A stretch of DNA of 64,000 nucleotides from Jejuia rubra (GTDB lineage: Bacteria > Bacteroidota > Bacteroidia > Flavobacteriales > Flavobacteriaceae). This document shows, piece by piece, positions 59,786 through 64,000 of the stretch; within the stretch, counting starts at the first letter, position 1, and each line of letters begins with the position of its first letter. The notes under the pieces were generated by a model, which saw nothing but the letters and a program-made list of their open reading frames with translations, was not told where the DNA came from and made no database searches. The position numbers were made by a program, and so were the translations under genes. Where the stretch lies: contig NZ_JBHULY010000016.1 of the NCBI RefSeq assembly GCF_042684665.1, positions 186,001 to 250,000 on the forward strand, written 5' to 3'.

Positions 59786-60665
59786 TTTTCTTGTTATTCT
59801 TCTCTTGAGTATTGGCAGTTTAGGGTTCGCCCAAGAACTCAATTGTACCGTTGTGGTCAATGCACAGCAGACTGGAAATGAAAACCTTCAGATTTTCAAA
59901 AATTTAGAAAAACAACTGACCGAGTTTGTAAATAACACCAAGTGGACCGACCGCCTGTTTGGCTCTCAGGAGCTGATCAACTGCAGTATGAATATAATTA
60001 TTCAGGAATATAATAGTGAGCTGTTCAACGCCAGTATCCAAGTGCAGTCTTCTCGACCAATATTCGGTTCTTCCTATAGCACCCCGTTGTACAATTTCAA
60101 TGATAACGATTTTAGCTTTAGATATGTGGAATTCCAAAATCTGATCTACAACCCGAATCAGTTTAGCTCTAATTTGATTTCAGTGCTGACCTTTCATATT
60201 TATATGATCTTAGCTTTAGATGCAGATTCCTATGAGAAAAATGGTGGACAGCAGTATTACAAACAGGCGCAGACCATAGTAAATTATACGCAAGGTGAAA
60301 ACTTTAAAGGTTGGAAACTGGAAGACGGTTTGCAAAGTAGATTTATGCTAATCGATAATGTCCTTTCCACGACTTTTAAGGAATTTAGGGACGTTATGTA
60401 CAGCTACCATAGGATGGGCTTGGATATGATGAGCGAGGATTTGAAAAAGGGAAAAGAAGAAGTTGCGAAGAGTTTATCAGAGTTTAAAGCATTGAACAGT
60501 AGAAGGCCGAATTCCTTTTTACTGAGAACCTTTTTCGATGCAAAAGCAGAGGAAGTGGAGCAAATTTTTACAGGTGGTCCCCAGGTGAATATTGCCGAAT
60601 TAAAAGACCTTTTGCAAAAAATTGCCCCTATGCATTCCAGCAAATGGAGGAATATTACATTCTAG
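59778..60665 (+). CDS. DUF4835 exported protein
   Basis: The function is unknown. It has 295 residues with a signal peptide ending LGFAQELNC. The beta-rich N-terminal part (NCTVVVNAQQTGNENLQIF) and the central SSRPIFGSSYSTPLYNFND, then FRYVEFQNLIYNPNQFSSNL, are the DUF4835 pattern. It overlaps coaBC by 8 bp and precedes recN; this order recurs across the class. The product is presumably periplasmic. Confidence 0.88.
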   Translation: MRNFLVILLLSIGSLGFAQELNCTVVVNAQQTGNENLQIFKNLEKQLTEFVNNTKWTDRLFGSQELINCSMNIIIQEYNSELFNASIQVQSSRPIFGSSYSTPLYNFNDNDFSFRYVEFQNLIYNPNQFSSNLISVLTFHIYMILALDADSYEKNGGQQYYKQAQTIVNYTQGENFKGWKLEDGLQSRFMLIDNVLSTTFKEFRDVMYSYHRMGLDMMSEDLKKGKEEVAKSLSEFKALNSRRPNSFLLRTFFDAKAEEVEQIFTGGPQVNIAELKDLLQKIAPMHSSKWRNITF

Positions 60666-60713
60666 TTTAATTTTTAAATTACTGCTTACGGTATACTGAG
60701 ACTGCCAACTCCT

Positions 60714-62366
60714 ATGTTAACTGCCCTCACCATAAAAAACTACGCTTTAATTGACGAACTTCAGGTCAATTTCAATGACGGCTTCACTATAATTACTGGT
60801 GAAACCGGAGCTGGTAAATCCATATTATTAGGTGGTTTATCTTTGATTTTGGGAAAACGAGCAGATTTATCAAGCTTAAAACAACCGGATGAAAAGTGCG
60901 TCATCGAGGCTGTTTTTGATGTGAAGCATTATGCTTTGGAGGCTTTCTTCAAAGATGAGGATTTAGATTATGAGCCACAAACTATTATCCGAAGGGAAAT
61001 TTTACCATCGGGGAAATCTAGGGCTTTTGTCAATGATTCTCCAGTAAATTTGAATAGTTTGCAATCCTTGGGAAACCAACTTGTGGATATCCATTCCCAA
61101 CACCAAACGTTGCAACTCACCCAAAATGATTTTCAATTTCAGGTAATCGATGCTTTGGCAGGTAATGATGAAAATTTAGTTGAATACTCAGAGTATTTGG
61201 TACAATACAAAAAGTTCAAAACAGAATTGGATGAGCTGTTTGCTTTAAAAGCCGAAGCCATAAAGGAACACGACTACAACACCTTTTTGCTCAATGAGTT
61301 GGAAGAGGCAAAACTGGTGGATGGCGAAATGGAATCTTTGGAATCGGAGTACGAAACGCTTAATAATATTGAGGATATTAAAGAGCGACTTTCTGAAGCC
61401 TATCAATTGTTGGGTGAAGAACAAATGGGGATAATGGCAATGCTTTCCAATTTAAAAAATGCCATTCAAAAGTTATCGGCTGTATCGTCCAAATATGAAG
61501 ATTTATTTGATAGGGTAAACAGTTGCTTTATCGAAATGGATGATGTATTTGGAGAAGTGGATGCATTGCAGGAAAACTTGGAGGCTGATCCGATGCGCTT
61601 GGAGGTAGTAAACTTAAAATTGCAGGGGATTCACAACCTCATGCAAAAACATCAGACCGATTCCATTACTGAACTGATTGAAATCAGAAATGAGCTAAGT
61701 AAACAAGTTGCCGTTACCCAAAATTTAGATGAAACCATTGCCCAAAAGGAGGCGGATATTGCAACCATGGCGTCTAAATTGGATACTGTCTCTAAAGAAA
61801 TTCATAAGAAAAGGATGAATGCAATTCCAGATTTAAGAGGTCAGTTACAAGCCATTCTATCCGATTTGGGGATGCCAAACGCTCAGTTTAAAATTGAACT
61901 TGTTTTAGGCGACCATTATTTCAATAACGGAAAAGACAGCCTGTCATTTTTGTTTTCAGCAAATAAAGGAGGCAATTTTAACGATTTGAAAAAGGCTGCT
62001 TCTGGTGGGGAATTGTCCAGGATTATGCTTGCCATTAAATTGATTTTATCAAATTACATCCAATTGCCAACTATCATGTTCGATGAAATTGACAGCGGGG
62101 TTTCTGGCGAAATCTCAAATAAAATGGGGGATATCATGTTGCAGATGAGCAAAAACATGCAGGTGTTTTCCATTACCCATTTACCCCAAATTGCGGCCAA
62201 AGGCCATTCGCACTTCAAGGTGTTTAAGGAAGATGTGGATAATTTGACACAAACTAATTTGGTGAAACTGAACCATGACGACCGCATTGTGGAAATCGCT
62301 CAAATGTTGGGTGGCAAAGAATTGTCTTCCTCCGCTATAGCCCATGCCAAAGAATTGCTTAATTAA
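60714..62366 (+). CDS. recN: DNA repair protein RecN
   Basis: RecN is an SMC-like ATPase that acts early in double-strand break repair. It has 550 residues, complete. Walker A is TGETGAGKSILLGGL at about 30-44. Coiled coils (about 160-360) flank a hinge. The ABC-type signature ASGGELSRIMLAIK and Walker B TIMFDEIDSGVSGE come near the C-terminus. It follows DUF4835 by 48 bp in the bamD block. Confidence 0.96.
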   Translation: MLTALTIKNYALIDELQVNFNDGFTIITGETGAGKSILLGGLSLILGKRADLSSLKQPDEKCVIEAVFDVKHYALEAFFKDEDLDYEPQTIIRREILPSGKSRAFVNDSPVNLNSLQSLGNQLVDIHSQHQTLQLTQNDFQFQVIDALAGNDENLVEYSEYLVQYKKFKTELDELFALKAEAIKEHDYNTFLLNELEEAKLVDGEMESLESEYETLNNIEDIKERLSEAYQLLGEEQMGIMAMLSNLKNAIQKLSAVSSKYEDLFDRVNSCFIEMDDVFGEVDALQENLEADPMRLEVVNLKLQGIHNLMQKHQTDSITELIEIRNELSKQVAVTQNLDETIAQKEADIATMASKLDTVSKEIHKKRMNAIPDLRGQLQAILSDLGMPNAQFKIELVLGDHYFNNGKDSLSFLFSANKGGNFNDLKKAASGGELSRIMLAIKLILSNYIQLPTIMFDEIDSGVSGEISNKMGDIMLQMSKNMQVFSITHLPQIAAKGHSHFKVFKEDVDNLTQTNLVKLNHDDRIVEIAQMLGGKELSSSAIAHAKELLN

Positions 62367-62391
62367 AAAGGCTTAAAGGCGAAAAGTTTAG

Positions 62392-62399
62392 TATTTTTG
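62392..62399 (+). promoter_or_regulatory. Promoter -7 element for fabI
   Basis: TATTTTTG matches TAnnTTTG exactly, 45 bp before the fabI ATG. No clear -33. Confidence 0.45.
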
Positions 62400-62443
62400 A
62401 CCTTATATACGTATTTTGACAACACTAAAAAACTAACTGAAAT

Positions 62444-63262
62444 ATGTCTTACAATTTATTAAAAGGAAAAAAGGGGATTATTTTTGGAGCTTTAGATTCC
62501 AATTCGATAGCATGGAAAACGGCTGAACGCGTTCATGAAGAAGGTGGGCAATTTGTATTGACCAATGCGCCAGTTGCAATGCGAATGGGCGAAATCAAAG
62601 CTTTGGCTGAAAAAACCGGCGCTGAAGTTATTCCGGCCGACGCCACTTCTTTGGACGATTTGAAAAATTTGGTCGAGAAATCCATGGAGATTTTAGGGGG
62701 AAAGTTGGATTTTGTGTTGCATTCTATTGGGATGTCCATCAACGTTAGAAAAGGAAATCATTATACGAACCAAAATTATGATTGGACTCAAAAAGGCACA
62801 GACGTTTCGGCGATGTCCTTTCATAAAGTGATGCAAACTTTGTATCAGACAGATGCTATGAATGAGTGGGGAAGTATTGTAGCCTTAACTTACATGGCAG
62901 CCCAGCGTGTATTTCCTGATTATAACGATATGGCAGACAACAAGGCTTATTTAGAAAGTATTGCCCGCAGTTTTGGTTATTTCTTTGGAAGGGATAAAAA
63001 AGTGAGGGTCAATACTATTTCCCAATCACCGACGCCTACAACGGCAGGAAGTGGTGTTAAGGGATTTGATGGTTTTATTTCCTATGCCGAGAAAATGTCG
63101 CCTTTAGGAAATGCCACGGCCATGGACTGTGCCAATTATACAGTTACTTTGTTTAGTGATTTGACCAAAAGAGTAACGTTACAGAATCTTTACAACGATG
63201 GAGGATTCAGTAATATGGGAGTGAGCGATGCTGTGATGAGTACTTTTACGGGGGAAGAATAA
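62444..63262 (+). CDS. fabI: Enoyl-[acyl-carrier-protein] reductase (NADH) FabI
   Basis: FabI reduces trans-2-enoyl-ACP, the last step of each fatty-acid elongation round, and is the target of triclosan. It has 272 residues. It starts with the atypical SDR nucleotide motif GIIFGALDSNSIAWKTAERV. The catalytic region has LTYMAAQRVFPDYNDMADNK with the tyrosine and lysine, somewhat different from the usual YNVMGxAK. It ends with LFSDLTKRVTLQNLYNDGGFS. It is monocistronic with its own promoter and a shared bidirectional terminator. Confidence 0.96.
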   Translation: MSYNLLKGKKGIIFGALDSNSIAWKTAERVHEEGGQFVLTNAPVAMRMGEIKALAEKTGAEVIPADATSLDDLKNLVEKSMEILGGKLDFVLHSIGMSINVRKGNHYTNQNYDWTQKGTDVSAMSFHKVMQTLYQTDAMNEWGSIVALTYMAAQRVFPDYNDMADNKAYLESIARSFGYFFGRDKKVRVNTISQSPTPTTAGSGVKGFDGFISYAEKMSPLGNATAMDCANYTVTLFSDLTKRVTLQNLYNDGGFSNMGVSDAVMSTFTGEE

Positions 63263-63296
63263 AGGGAGTTTACAAAGAACACTACTTTCAGATAAC

Positions 63297-63333
63297 AAAA
63301 AAGGCGCAAATCTCTTTTGAAGTTTGCGCCTTT
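63297..63333. terminator. Bidirectional terminator between fabI and transaldolase
   Basis: AAAGGCGCAAA (63300-63310) pairs perfectly over 11 bp with TTTGCGCCTTT (63323-63333). A-runs on the left and T-runs on the right serve both convergent genes. Confidence 0.88.
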
Positions 63334-63352
63334 ATTATACACTTAAGTTTTT

Positions 63353-64000
63353 TTAGTTTCCTTTCTTATAATCCGCTAAAAACTTAGCCAACCCTATGTC
63401 CGTTAAAGGATGTTTCAACAAGCCTTCAATGGAACTTAAAGGCCCGGTCATCACATCGGCACCAATCTTGGCACAATCTACAACGTGCATGGTATGACGA
63501 ATTGAAGCAGCCAAAATCTGAGTTTCAAATCCATAGTTATCATAAATATGGCGGATTTCAGAAATCAAGTTTAAGCCATCTGTTGATATATCGTCCAGTC
63601 TACCCAAAAAAGGAGACACATATGTTGCTCCCGCCTTTGCTGCTAGGATGGCCTGACCCGGAGAGAATACCAAGGTAACATTTGTTTTAATGCCTTTATC
63701 AGAAAAGTATTTACAAGCCTTTACACCATCCTTTATCATCGGTAATTTAACAACAATCTGGTCGTGCAGTTCTGCCAAAGCCTCCCCTTCTCTTATCATT
63801 CCTTCAACATCCGTAGAAATCACCTCGGCACTTACATCACCATCCACAATATTGCAAATGTCAACGTAGTGTTTCAAAATATTATCGTGACCGGTAATGC
63901 CCTCTTTCGCCATTAATGATGGATTTGTCGTTACACCATCCAAAACCCCCATATCTTGAGCGTCTTTTATCTGGTCTAGGTTTGCTGTGTCAATAAAAAA
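63353..64000 (-). CDS. tal: Small-type transaldolase (5' end cut by window end)
   Basis: This pentose-phosphate enzyme transfers dihydroxyacetone units between sugar phosphates. The 216 visible codons begin FFIDTANLDQIKDAQDMG, so only about two codons (probably Met-Lys) lie outside the window; the internal ATG at 63952 is not the start. The Schiff-base lysine is in GIKTNVTLVFS. YVSPFLGRLDD carries the phenylalanine typical of transaldolases rather than the tyrosine of fructose-6-phosphate aldolases, so I prefer transaldolase. It converges on fabI. Confidence 0.9.
   Translation of the reverse strand, partial: FFIDTANLDQIKDAQDMGVLDGVTTNPSLMAKEGITGHDNILKHYVDICNIVDGDVSAEVISTDVEGMIREGEALAELHDQIVVKLPMIKDGVKACKYFSDKGIKTNVTLVFSPGQAILAAKAGATYVSPFLGRLDDISTDGLNLISEIRHIYDNYGFETQILAASIRHTMHVVDCAKIGADVMTGPLSSIEGLLKHPLTDIGLAKFLADYKKGN

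Noticed and set aside
63353..64000. Fructose-6-phosphate aldolase
   Set aside because: The residue after YVSP is Phe, typical of transaldolase; aldolases of this size have Tyr there.
1..64000. Defence island, prophage, insertion sequence or CRISPR array
   Set aside because: No transposase, integrase, phage gene, restriction enzyme, Cas gene or regularly spaced repeat was seen; gene content is core chromosomal.

Overview
The window looks like an ordinary, gene-dense stretch of chromosome from a member of the Flavobacteriaceae (phylum Bacteroidota), probably marine. Four lines of evidence support this. Many genes are preceded by the Bacteroidota sigma-A -7 element TAnnTTTG. One secreted GH16 laminarinase-type enzyme carries a type IX secretion (Por) C-terminal tail. 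Gene orders typical of the family are present: ftsK-lolA-like-lptF/G-ribB, bamD-rpoZ-coaBC-DUF4835-recN and DUF6913-dapA. There is also a two-component pair resembling RprX/RprY and a CrtW-type carotenoid ketolase. I read 62 protein genes (two cut by the window edges) and one tRNA. I see no insertion sequence, prophage, CRISPR array or recognisable defence island.

Layout. 1-2291: katG (5' half only), divergent from tpx-dgkA (peroxide defence plus lipid recycling). 2328-8635: ftsK, a LolA-like carrier, an LptF/LptG-type permease and ribB, all on the plus strand. 8636-9130: a gene-poor gap. 9131-14221: minus-strand GH16 glucanase, a KdnA-like aminotransferase, a nitroreductase and a DUF2911/TPR protein, with tRNA-Ser(UGA) on the plus strand between the last two. 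14410-22319: pheT, PAP2 phosphatase, DUF2007, a YbiT-type ABC-F ATPase (minus), a thioredoxin-fold lipoprotein, a 60-residue protein and trmD. 22338-30512: an M61 peptidase (minus), then a plus-strand run of glycosyltransferase, BatA-like protein, dihydroorotase-like protein, small membrane protein and esterase, followed by crtW. 30561-39421: a mostly minus-strand block with response regulator/kinase, coaE, YbbR, glycosyltransferase, a coiled-coil membrane protein, long GAPDH and HtrA. 39529-43569: dapF, GNAT, mltG, DUF2279 and a lysozyme-like protein. 43576-46241: RsmI-like methylase, LMW phosphatase and dnaA. 46429-55830: thioesterase, IMPACT, HAD, ribD, LEA-2, GNAT, prmC, ligA, two membrane proteins and a split 5'-nucleotidase. 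55868-63262: DUF6913, dapA, bamD, rpoZ, coaBC, DUF4835, recN and fabI. The last gene is a transaldolase running off the right edge.

The genes are mostly core functions: envelope building (ftsK, lol/lpt-like, mltG, bamD, dapA, dapF, YbbR), coenzyme synthesis (ribB, ribD, coaE, coaBC), and replication, repair and translation (dnaA, ligA, recN, pheT, trmD, prmC, tRNA-Ser). The accessory layer is small: glucan degradation, carotenoid ketolation, peroxide defence and sugar modification.

I did not find a clearly new multi-gene system. The points most worth a second look are proteins that have lost catalytic residues but keep the family fold: a dihydroorotase homologue without metal ligands, RibB with a dead GTP-cyclohydrolase half, an ABC-F protein with one intact and one ruined ATP site, and a thioredoxin-fold lipoprotein without CXXC. 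Others are a palindromic repeat translated inside prmC, a 5'-nucleotidase split into two proteins, a structured tRNA leader, and promoter elements that move several start codons.
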